Positions 45,322 to 55,695 of a stretch of 64,000 nt of DNA are shown here, one piece after another. Numbering within the stretch: the first letter of the stretch is position 1; each line of letters opens with the position of its first letter. The stretch is from Aegilops tauschii subsp. strangulata. Its lineage: Eukaryota > Streptophyta > Magnoliopsida > Poales > Poaceae. The notes under the pieces are model-generated. The model was not told where the DNA came from. It saw only the letters and a list, made by a program, of their open reading frames with translations, and searched no databases. The stretch covers positions 224,392,628 through 224,456,627 of the forward strand of contig NC_053040.3 in assembly GCF_002575655.3 (NCBI RefSeq), given 5' to 3'. The position numbers and the translations under genes were made by a program.

Positions 45322-45333
45322 TCATTTATAGCT
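45322..45333 (-). promoter_or_regulatory. Candidate TATA box for the antisense ORF of G1
   Basis: The minus strand reads AGCTATAAATGA about 100 bp upstream of a minus-strand ATG at 45223, followed by a C/T-rich leader-like stretch. In element A the matching site reads GCTAGAAATGGG, so the motif is lost there. Confidence 0.45.
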
Positions 45334-45573
45334 GGAGGGAGGCCAATCATCGGCCTCTCATGATTCCAGGCAATGATAGCTTTTGTGCATGCATCAGGCA
45401 GTAGTCAAGTCGGGCGGTTGCTGAGGCGGCGTGGGGAAGTGCAGACGCCCATGTCCCATCAAGTGCCACGCGTCGATTCGGTCTGCAGGCGATTGGGACC
45501 CGCGGCGTTTCGCCCTTGCCCTTTGGCTTCGCCCCGAAGCCAAGTCCAAGCGCGCCTTGGGCCCGGGGGCTAC

Positions 45574-46441
45574 TGTCGGCGTTCTGGAAACCAGGGTACC
45601 CAGACATGCCTGCCCGCGGCCCATGGTGTGGCTCCATCGACGGCCTGGTACGGCCCATCTTCAGCACCTCCAAGACAAGACCCTCACGAGGGGCCAAGCC
45701 TCGCTAGGCGGGCGACATCAGGACCTATGGAGGAAGCGGCCTCCCTAGGCTGGCTCCTGAGGAGCAGAGATTTCTATGTAGGTGCCCACCTCATGAGGTT
45801 GAGGTGACGCCAGCCATGATGACCAAGGCCAGGCGGGCGCCAGCGGGCACAGAGGAGCAGGTTTCTTCTTTGGTGCTAAGGAGGCAAGCGCAGGCGCGGG
45901 GTCCCGAGGAATCAGCCAAAGTTTTCCATTCCCGTGCAACAAGACCAAGACCGCCAGGACGGCAGGACGGATGTCATCACCGAGCCTACCGCGGTGTCAT
46001 GACCAGAAGCTTTGCAGGCGAAGACCACCTTTCGTCAGGATAGGATGTACTACTTGCCCCCCTTCCAAATTGGCCATTGTGGGATCCCTTCCCATGTTTG
46101 TTTGGGGGAAGAGGACCGAGGCCACTATAAATATAGCTTAGCCACCACCGTAGAGAGGGAGAGACCTGACTAGCTCATACCCACGCTAGAACAGACCTCA
46201 TGAGGTTGTTCTTCCCTTGTACTAGTTCATACTCAGCCCCCGCGAGGCTAATCCACCACAAAGCAGGAGTAGGGTCTTACACCGCAAGGTGGCCCGAACC
46301 TAGGTAAAATGTTCCCTCTTCTTTGTTCTTCATCGAGCTAGGCCATGGGGGTGACAAGCTGGCTGGCTTGAGAGGTTGAGTTCTTCGCACATGCCCTAGA
46401 GTTCGAACCTTTCTTGGGTCTGCGGAGCTCTGAATCCGACA
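45574..46441 (+). repeat. 3' LTR of G1 (868 bp)
   Basis: Starts TGTCGGCGTTCTGGAAACC, ends CTGAATCCGACA. TATA CTATAAATATA at 46125-46135. Homologous to 11352-12232. Confidence 0.9.
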
Positions 46442-46789
46442 AGGGCCATCGATGAGATCGACAGATGTCGAACCCGAAGGTTTGGGGGTGGGCAACTTAA
46501 CCTGTGACGTAACCCGCGTCAAGTCGTCGGTGTCAGCAACCTCGATGTCATAACCGACGACCACGACATGCCAGAATACTCTAGCCCGCTGATTGAAAGG
46601 CTCAATCCAGGTCCAATCATCGTCGTCAGCTTCCTCGGTAGCCACCTCGCCGACGTCGGGCGAAGAGGCCGCGGTAAAGCTCTTTTGGGCCATTCGCTCC
46701 TCGAGCTCCCCGGGAAGCGTAGCCGGGCTTAGGTTGCGATGCTCTGGAGTGGGGGAGGGGTGGGGATGGGGATCTCTGGGAAGGGGCAT
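46442..46789 (-). CDS. Hypothetical first-exon fragment cut by the G1 LTR
   Basis: The minus-strand frame from ATG 46789 is open for 116 codons up to the G1 LTR and then runs artificially into it. Readable pieces are RNLSPATLPGELEERMAQKS, EEADDDDWTWIEPFNQR and ARVFWHVVVVGYDIEVADTD. It is acidic with a Pro/Ser-rich end. Upstream (46790-47000) is C/T- and CA-rich, like a plant 5' UTR, with a (GT)n run at about 46967-46981. I do not recognise a domain. It could be a host gene exon disrupted by G1, part of a DNA transposon, or chance in GC-rich DNA. Confidence 0.3.
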
Positions 46790-47039
46790 TTCGCAGGCGT
46801 CATCTAAGAAACTCAGGGCGGTGAGGGTATGTATATCGGTGGGTAACCTACATGGGCAGACCGGCAGAGGTTGACGATGGAGGCGGCGCGGCGGCGGTGG
46901 TGATGACCTTATCTGGGTTTGGAGCGAGGCAGGGTGGTGTCTATGTGTGTGAGAGAGGGGAATTTGGGGTGTGTGTGTGTGTGGAGGGGTCTAAGGAGGT
47001 GTTTGGGGAAATGACGCGGGTACTGAAAAATTTACTAGG
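46790..47039. other. G/T-rich spacer with short (GT)n run
   Basis: No gene on the plus strand. The minus strand is C/A-rich and may be a leader for the frame at 46442-46789. The simple repeat GTGTGTGTGTGTGTG lies at about 46967-46981. Confidence 0.5.
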
Positions 47040-47385
47040 AGGGAGTAAAATGGCGGGGCTACCAAAAATTTGGATCAAGGGATCGAAGTAGAGCGGGGCG
47101 GGAGTAACGAACATCACACACGGTTCAAACATAATAGTCCTGTGCTATCAAACAGAAAATCACTCCAGCTAAGCAGATATTTTTGAGATTGCGAGGGATG
47201 TAGGCGGGAGTAAAATGCCGGGGCTCCAGTTCAAAAAAAATCCGGGGCTACTGAAAATTTGGATCAACTCCTTGAAGCAAAGCGAGAGTAACAGACATCG
47301 CACACGGTCCACACAAACGAATCGTGTGCTATCAAACAGAAAAACCCTCTATGCGGGTAGATATTTTTCGTGATTACGAGGCAGT
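47040..47385. repeat. Two copies of a ~170-190 bp direct repeat
   Basis: GGGAGTAAAATGGCGGGGCT...AATTTGGATCA (47040-47076) recurs as GGGAGTAAAATGCCGGGGCT...AATTTGGATCA (about 47211-47265). Each is followed by CACACGG, then TGTGCTATCAAACAGAAAA, then AGATATTTTT. The second copy has GCACACG and CGTGTGC as inverted arms around a 16-bp spacer. This resembles subterminal repeats of DNA transposons, but no terminal repeat was found. Confidence 0.6.
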
Positions 47386-47945
47386 AGATATTTTCGAGAG
47401 GAGGAGCCAAGCCTCGTGGAGCCCAATCTACTGTGCTCATGTGAGTGACTGTAGGGGCACAGGCATGGCACACGGGTAGTCTGACCAAACCATGTCGGTT
47501 GCGTACCCAATCGCAGACGGTTTCTACATCCAACTCGTGTGTTGTTTATAAATTTGGCAAAAAGAATAACGCGGGAAATGGTCATAACACGAACACACTT
47601 GCATGTGGACCAAATATATGTATGAAAAGGGCGGTTTGATGTTCGAATACCCAATGCACAACTTTGTTGTGGCACCCTCGCACAAAGCGCACAGTATTGC
47701 TAGTCAGCCACCCCCTACGAACCCCACTTCGTGTCGGCGGTAAGGGAATCCTAGCTACGAATGCATGCCCCCAGATAGTTAGGTTTGAAATCTCACCCTA
47801 CCGTAACACAAAAGCTATAGGAGTCCATATATATGGTCCAACTTCCCCTTTCGCTTCCGGACAAAGGTGGACCGTGTCCCGACCCACAAATGTGTGCTTG
47901 TGGCGGGAGATGGGTGAGACCAGATATGAACCACCTGTAGGTGGC
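47386..47945. repeat. Left part of the ~350-bp tandem array
   Basis: Unit hallmark: GCATGTGG, then TATGTATG, then GAATACCCAATGCACAACTTTG, then TGTGGCACC (about 47602-47675). The array is cut at the TSD GTGGC (47941-47945) by the LARD element and resumes at 59407. Confidence 0.65.
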
Positions 47946-50900
47946 TGTAACACCCACGATGCGGCTATATCTCCCACGTGTCGAGGCATGACTTAGAGGC
48001 ATAACCGCATTGTGGTTTTGTCGCAAGAACGGTCATCTTCACACAATCCCATGTAATGAACAAGAATGGGATAAAGAGTTGGCTTACAATCGCCACTTCA
48101 CACAATACATAAATAAATTCATACATCATTCAAGATACACACATAGACCGACTACGGTCAAATCCAAATAAAAAGAAGATAACCCCAAATGCTAGATCCC
48201 TGATCGTCCCAACTGGGCTCCACTACTAATCGACAGGAAACGAAACATAGTAATGGCCAAGGTCTTCGTCGAACTCCCACTTGAGCTCGGTTGCGTCATC
48301 TGCAGTCGTATCATCGGCACCTGCAACTGTTTGGAAGTATCTGTGAGTCACGAGGACTCAACAATCTCACACCCGTGAGATCAAGACTATTTAAGCTTAA
48401 GGGAAGGAAAGGGGTAGTGAGGTGGAGCTGCAGCAAGCACTAAGCATATATGGTGGCTAACATACGCAAATAAGAGCGAGAAGAGGAGCAACGGAACGGT
48501 CGTCAACTAGTAATGATCAAGAAGTGATCCTGAACTCCTACTTACGTCAAACATAACCCAAAAGCCGTGTTCTCTTCCCAGACTCCGCCGAAAAGAGGCC
48601 ATCACGGCTACACACGCGGTTGATGCGTTTTAATTAAGTCAAGTGTCAAGTTCTCTACAACCGGACATTAACAAATTCCCATCTTCCACATAACCACGGG
48701 CACGGCTATCAAAAGTTTATACCCTGCAGGGGTGTCCCAACTTAGCCCATTATAAGCTCTCACGGTCAATGAAGGATATTCCTTCTCCCGGGAAGACCCG
48801 ATCAGTCTCGGAATCCCGGTTTACAAGACATTTCGACAATGGTAAAACAAGACCAGCAAAGCCGCCCGAATGTGCCGACAAATCCCAATAGGAGCTGCAC
48901 ATATCTCGTTCTCAGGGCACACCGGATTGTCCAAGCTTCCGATAGGTGAGCCCAGAGTTGCCCCTGGTGGCCACCGGCGACTGACGGGTTGGACCAACAC
49001 TCAGAGGAGCACTGGCCCGGGGGTTTAAAATAAAGATGACCCTTGAGTCTGCAGAACCCAAGGGAAAAGGCTTAGGTAGGCAAATGGTAAAACCAAGGTT
49101 GGGCCTTGCTGGAGGAGTTTTATTCAAAGCGAACTGTCAAGGGGGTCCCATAAATCACCCAACCGCATAAGGAACGCAAAATCAAGGAACATAACACCGG
49201 TATGACCGAAACTAGGGCGGCAAGAGTGGAACAAAACACCAGGCATAAGGCCGAGCCTTCCACCCTTTACCAAGTATATAGGTGCATTAATTAAAATAAG
49301 AGATATTGTGATATCTCAACAATATCCATGTCCCAACATGGAACAAACTTCATCTTCACCTGCAACTAGCAATGCTATAAGAGGGGCTAAGCAAAAGCGG
49401 TAACATAGCCAAACAACGGTTTGCTAGGAAGGGTGACAAGGTTAGAGGTTCATGGCAATTTGGGAGGCTTGACAAGCAAGTGGTAGGTAACGCGGCATAG
49501 CCATAGAACAGACAACTAGCAAGCAAAGATAGAAGTGATTTCGAGGGTATGGTCATCTTGCCTGAAATCCCGCTAGGAAGAAGAACGAGTCCAGGAAGAA
49601 GACAAACAGACGTAGTCGAACGAATCCTCACCACTCCGGAACGAAACCGAAGCTAACGAGAGAAGCAACCCGGAAAGAAACAAACAACATAGTAAACAAC
49701 CACCACAAACACATGGCATGATGCAAAAACAAGTATGATGCACGTCCGGTTTAATGATGCATGGCATGGCAAAGTGCACAAACAATACTACAAATTAAGT
49801 GAAGCTCAATATGCAACGAGTTGCATATTAAAGAAACACCACATCAATTATTTAGTTCTCTCTCGTTTATGTAACCAACAATATTAAATGTTGTTAAACA
49901 TGGCAAGAGGTGAAGTATAAGTAAACTAACTATTTAAGCAAGTTAAATGAGGCCGGAAATAACAAACAACAATTCCGGAAAATCCTCATGTCCATATTTT
50001 AGATTTGGTACTGTTCTGCCCTAAACACAATTTTAATGTTGTTAAACAGGAAAATAAAGTACACCAAGTTAATCAATGCATTTTTTTACCCCTTTTACAT
50101 ATAAAGTTTATTAAATTCCGAGTTACGGTTAATTAGTTATGAAATAATTCATTTTAGCATGGCATTTGAGCAAAATTTAACCAAACAGCAATTTAAACAT
50201 TTTTAACCTGGATGAGAGTAGCATATTATGAAACTAGATGAAATTCTAAGCATTTTACATATATAAAACATTTTAATCCGACGCATGGTTGATTAGTTAT
50301 TACATGCATGAACATGAGGGTTTTTCTGTAAATATGCAGTTTTCTGGATAATAGACAAAACGTCCAGAATAGGAAAAAAACATAACGGGCCGAAATAGAG
50401 CTACAGGCCGAAACAGGGCATGGGCGCTGGGGGGTTTCTCACCATGGGCCATGGCCCAGTTCGGAGGTGAGGTGAGGCCAGCAGGGGGGCGGATGCAGGC
50501 CGAGGCGAGGCCGGCCCAGGCGAAGTCAATGCGCCTGGTTCCTTCGATGCAGGGAAGCAGGGGATCGAGCTCGTGCTCGACAGAAGGCAGCGACGGCGCG
50601 GGGACGCGGTCAAGGCAGGCGGTCGAGGCAGAGGCGATGGAGGTGTGGGAACACCGGATCCAGGCAGCGGCGCGCCCGGCAAGAACTTGGCGATGGCGGC
50701 TCCTTGCTGCAGCAGCTACAGGGAGAGAGAGATGTGAGCCGAGAGAGAGAAGGAGGGGAAAAAGGGAAGGGCGGAGGGGAGCAGAGGGGCGGCCTGGAGT
50801 CGAGATCGCCGGCAGCAGGTCGAGCTGGAGGAGCTCGGGGCCTCAGGTGCGGGAGCAGAGGTGGCCGAGGCACCATGGCAGGGGAACGGCAGCAGCGGCG

Positions 50901-51761
50901 GCATCCGGATGGGCTCGACGACCTGCTGGTCGCCGGCGGGAGCGCAGACCGACGAGGCTCGGGAGGTTACAGGAGGCGGAGGAACTCGCGATGCAGAGGA
51001 CTTGTCACGGGGTCGAGAGGAGACGAGGACGAGCGTTCCTGCTCGAGACGACGAGGAGGTTCGAGGCCCGCGCGAGGTTTAGCTCCAGGAGGCGCTCGGG
51101 CACGGGAGCTTCTTCTCCGATGGGGATGGACAGGAGAGGTGGCTCGGGAGGAGGGGATCGAGGGGAGCTCTAGTTGGCCGGTCATGCAAATCGAGGAGGA
51201 GAGGAGTGGCGGCTGCTGGATGGGGATGGAATGGTGGATGGGACAGGGGAGATCCCGAAGGGGAAGAGGGGTGGTTGACTGGCGGCGGTGGCGATTGGAC
51301 AGGCAAGGATCCCTAGAAAATAGGGTTTGGTCTAGAAATGCACCGGTTATATATAGTAGGTGGGGATTAGGGTAGGGGTTAATCTGATCCTTCGATCAAA
51401 ATCGGACGGTCGGGAAAAATAGGCTAGGGAGTCCAATAAATAAAACAAAGATGTTTTATAGATGTTAGGGGATGATCCGGACCCAACGGTAACAATAGTC
51501 CGGTTCGGGTTCGGGGAAGTTTCGGACGCGCACACGCGGGGTTTGACGAAAGGCCAATGAAGACAAAGTGGTCAGTGAGAGGGTGATGAAGGCAAAGGAA
51601 GAAACTGCAACGACGAACGAATGCAATTTTTAAAACATGACGGCAACGGAGTGCCGATGCAATGCGAATGATGCGATGATGAAATGCAACAAACAAATAA
51701 AACACACGACGACAATGAAAAACATGGAAGGCTTCTGGAGCGTCGGTCTCGGGGCGTCACA
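47946..51761 (-). repeat. 3' LTR of the LARD (3,816 bp)
   Basis: Left part A/T-rich, right part (50400-51300) very GC-rich. The GC-rich part gives long overlapping open frames on both strands (50451-51173, 50704-51375) that show no domain. A minus-strand TATA (CTATATATAA) sits at 51347-51356. Confidence 0.9.
51347..51356 (-). promoter_or_regulatory. LARD LTR TATA box, present only in the 3' LTR
   Basis: The plus strand reads TTATATATAG. The corresponding stretch is deleted in the element's 5' LTR (near 58998). Confidence 0.55.
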
Positions 51762-54700
51762 ACACTCCACCACTACAAGAGGATCTCGTCCCGAGATCTA
51801 GGATGGCACCAGAGAAAAGCGGAAGAGGAAGAGGTAAAACAAAGTTGCTTCTTGACAAACGAGTGAAACCATTGAACCTTGAGAGGTCGCAAAGCTTGAA
51901 GAAATGACACGACGGAGGTGAACAAAATTTAAAACACTCCATTCAGCAAGAGGAACAAGGAACATTACAAGAACTTTGTAGGTTGAAATACAAACAAAAA
52001 TGGTTACGATGGACAAGAAGTACATGCAAGCACTCCGGTTGAAACGAGATGTATAAGGAACGATAAAGATCAATTATGACAACACTCCGGTTAAAACAAG
52101 ATAGAGAAGGAATAAGAGTGATATAATTTGTTCAGCACTCTGACTGTAAATGGAAGGAATTGAACATGATCTTGACAAGATGAGAGGATACTCGATGAAA
52201 TTAACAACACATTGCCTCCGGAACTAATGTAAGAATGGCACAAGGGGTAAGAAAGATTTCAGACAACACTCAGGTTGAGGAAGGAGACAAAACTTGATAA
52301 GATGAGAGAACTCGAATGAAAACACGACACTTCGGCTAAACGGATAAGAAAGGAAAAATTACATGATCTTGACAAAACAAGATGATTGGTCGAAGAGAGC
52401 AACATCACAAAGCCTCCGGAAACAATGCATGATAGTTAGATAGTTGGAGTGAATAGAACGAAGAATGAAACCAACATCTCCTACCATAAATGAATTTTAA
52501 AGAGCATCCTTACGAAGTAGGATTGAACGGAGTTGTTGGAAAAATCAACAACGAAAAGAAGAAGCTTGTTGTGGGCTTATGGAAAAAATCTCAAAAACTT
52601 GAGGTGAAATTCTGCCACTAACGGAAAAACAATAGATTGGATTGATATGAACAAGGAGACGAGAAACTTATTTTGCCGGGAGGATAAATGAAGAACTTGG
52701 GTCATTTATGAGCACCATAAATAGCAAAAATCCTTAGGGAAAGCTTTAGGTGAAATATAACCCAAGATAACTCCAATGAAGAGGTTGATTGGTTGAAAAG
52801 ATGTCTTGAGCGAAGAGAAAATGATGGATTTAGATATGTCACTCTTGAAAACTTCTGAATCATGAAACACGAAGGGAAATTATCGACAATGACATAACAC
52901 CACCTCAAAAGATAAGGTAGAAAGAATTGCACTTCGGAATGCAAGATGAAGAATGCTGGAACTCCTCAAGACAAAACATGTGTTGAGCACCATGTTTATC
53001 TTTGAATATAGCTTGGCGGATCTTAACTTTGAGAAAAATCTTGAAGAACAATTCAAGAATGAAAGGCATCCTTGATGAACCATCATGTAGAGCCTCCATG
53101 AAGAACTCCGGTAAAAAGGATGATAAAATGAAAGAGAAGTTGAGAACACAAGGTGAAGCCTTGCGATGATTTAGATGGAGCTTCGCGACGAGATAATGCG
53201 GAAAACTTGGAACTCCGGAAAAGAAAAGATGAAGCATCTCGAACCGAGAAAAATGACATGATGAGCAACTCTTGAAAGAAGAAACTAGATCACTTGGATG
53301 AAACCATAATAAGAATTACTTTATGTGTATCCTTCACCAATTACATTGATGACAAGCAATGGATTTGGCATACTACTTATTTTCGTAGAAAGGATTAAGA
53401 TAGATATTGCGCAAACTTGGTAAGGTCTTCAACGAACCACCGGTAGGACTTGAAAAGAACAAATGAATCTATATGATAACGAAGGAAGAGAACTCTTGAA
53501 CGAACCACCATAAGAATTGAAAATGAACGAAGAAAAGGTAAAGAAACACCTAGAAGAATTAGAAAATGAACGAAGATACTTGAGAGAATTTAGATACAAG
53601 TGAACGCAGAGATCCCGAGCTGATTAGATAATACTTATGATGCACCGGTATGATTTGGAGAACGAGAGCTGAAAGCTGGAATGAATAATTATGACATGAT
53701 GGCCTTTGGATGATCAAGAAACGAAAACAACTCATGAAGTGCTCCGTATGGGTATGAAAAGAATTCTCACAATCGAAAACAATTATGAGAGGATAGCATA
53801 AGCTAGAACCATGAATCTTGAAGAGAATGGAGCAAGATTTAAGAGAAACTCTTCTTTGGTCTTCAAATGTTCAGAATGACGATGAGAAACACCACCATAA
53901 ATTGTTGAGGCACTCCGGAATGAAAATTGGAAAGGTTGAACCAACGATGAAAAGAATTTGAAAGATCTTGGAGAAAGACATATGACTGATGATAATTCAT
54001 TCTTACGTCAAACTTTGAAATGAATTTGAGAATAATTTCAGAAAAATTAGAAGAGTCAGGTAAGATCCTGGAAAAAGACCTGTGGGTTAGGGCCCACTCA
54101 AGAGAAACACCGTTGAACAATTTAAAAGAGAGATTGCGCCGGTTGAATTTAATGGATCAAAAGAGATAACAACCTCGAGATAGCTTGAACGGATTGGGAA
54201 TGGAAATGCGAATCTTCTGAGATATCTTCAGCACTCCAGATAACATGAATAGCAAGAGGTGGATGATTAAGAGATGCACCGACATGAGAAAGCATTTGAA
54301 ACGAGGAAAAGAATACGATCAACACTGAAAGCTTGACTTGAGTCCACCAGAGAAGAAAAAGAACGAATAATAATAAACTTGAAGCTCCATTAGTATCTTC
54401 ATGGGAAATCACCGGATAAGAACATTGATTGAAAAGAGTGAAGAGACTTCGCATCAACAAAAAGGATACTTGATTAAGAAATCTGAGTCCTTGAAGAAAA
54501 AGGGTGGGAGGGCGGGAAAAACAAAGACAACTTGGGGCAGATGGAATAAACACCGTTGAGAAAACTTATAATTGATCTGGCGGATGGGGAGAATGATGGG
54601 ATCATCTCGAAGAGAAACGCACCGGTTGGAAATAGAATTAAGATGGCAATCTCGATGATCAAGAAGGATTAGTATCCACATTGGAATATGAGAACACCAC

Positions 54701-55672
54701 TTAGAAAAGGTATGGAATCAACATTTGACTTCGAAGCAACTCGAATACCACAAATAACACAAAACAAAGGATTGGCTTGCAGAGTAAGCCGGAACAAACA
54801 TATGATAGAGATTTCGTCCGAAGTTTTCGTGGTGGGGCCCACATGGGCTCGATCGTATAGCACCATCATGTACAAGGCAGTGCACATGACATACGAAGCG
54901 TCCCCGAGTCGGCATAGCCAAGGACTCTTTAAGACACTACGAGACCACTGTAAAACCAACCGTGGAAAGGCGGACCACTAGACGTCGAACCCCAATCTCA
55001 TATCATGCATCTATCGGAAAGATATCCTAGGAGCTACTTGAATTCCCACTTATAAACTCCCGAAACTTTCTGGTTATGCAATCTGGTGTTGGGGATATAG
55101 GGGACACAATATATCTCACCCAAACTAACAATCCCTAGATCCAGCTGTATCCATCCGTCAACACATAACCAAGAAAACTTCGGAAATCGTGTACCTCAGC
55201 CTTCGGAAAGCTTCTATTATACGAGTTATGGCAATACTCCCGAACTCCTGCCCCAGTACTGGGTGGCATCGAGGTGATCTCACCAACAACTGCATAAAAG
55301 AGATTTTCGATGTCGGCGAAACTCAGGTATTCCAGAACTGCAACGATAAAATTGTGACGACAACACCTCGGAGCTCAACTCCCCGGGACACTGCCACAAC
55401 CCCTAAATGTCAGGAGGCACCAAGAACAATGTTCTCGTCACAAAACCATTGGAACAATACCAAGATACCCGCGTGATCCTAAATTTTTTTTAGTGAAATT
55501 TGAGGAGAGAAAAGTCAAAACTTCTACGTCAGGAGGCCTCACCAGAGCGACGAAGGGACTGAGGAGTAAAAAGAATCCTACTCTCCGATATATATATAAT
55601 CCTAAGACTCAAAACATTTTGTTCTAGACTCAACAACGACAGCGATTCGATCAAGCAGGGGGCTCCTAAGTC
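51762..55672 (-). other. Non-coding LARD interior with degenerate short repeats
   Basis: A/G-rich on the plus strand. AACACTCCGGTTGAAA-like motifs recur at about 52029, 52081, 52131, 52206, 52264 and 52321, i.e. every ~53-72 bp, then more loosely (CTCCGG or CACCGG forms up to about 54620). No long reading frame. The interior of LARDs is thought to act as an RNA needed for replication in trans; whether these repeats do so is unknown. Confidence 0.6.
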
Positions 55673-55695
55673 GGGGATGGCTCTGATTACCAACT
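55673..55695 (-). promoter_or_regulatory. LARD primer-binding site
   Basis: The minus strand reads AGTTGGTAATCAGAGCC directly inside the 5' LTR. This is the initiator-Met tRNA complement with one extra A. Confidence 0.7.

Larger units (their letters stand above)
43881..45573 (+). other. 3' internal region of G1, non-coding on the sense strand
   Basis: After the WIS-like element G1 resumes. 43886-44400 has no recognisable gene. From about 44400 the sequence parallels 10100-11351 of element A, including the antisense B3-like ORF and the stretch TGGGGAAGTG...CCCATCAAG before the polypurine tract GGGCCCGGGGGCTAC (45559-45573). Confidence 0.75.
15896..46441 (+). mobile_element. Gypsy element G1 (Tat-like), ~4.2 kb split by three nested elements
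   Basis: Pieces: 15896-16543 (RNase H end and integrase zinc finger), 25082-25849 (integrase core), 34975-35210 (end of pol), 43886-45573 (3' region with antisense B3-like ORF) and the LTR at 45574-46441. They join in frame or in register across each TSD: integrase DILGSF continues at CCTCGAGC, and ATGGG/ACGGG joins the end of pol. The 5' part is missing. G1 and element A are relatives from the 3' LTR and the shared antisense ORF. Confidence 0.9.

Noticed and set aside
7007..46441. Element A and G1 as two halves of one element
   Set aside because: Each has its own 3' internal region, antisense ORF and 3' LTR, with clear sequence divergence, so they are separate insertions of one family.
50451..51375. 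Long GC-rich open frames on both strands (up to 240 codons), with counterparts at 57997-58927
   Set aside because: They lie inside the LARD LTRs, overlap each other in several frames, have low-complexity Arg/Gly/Pro/Ser composition and no domain. High GC content alone produces them.
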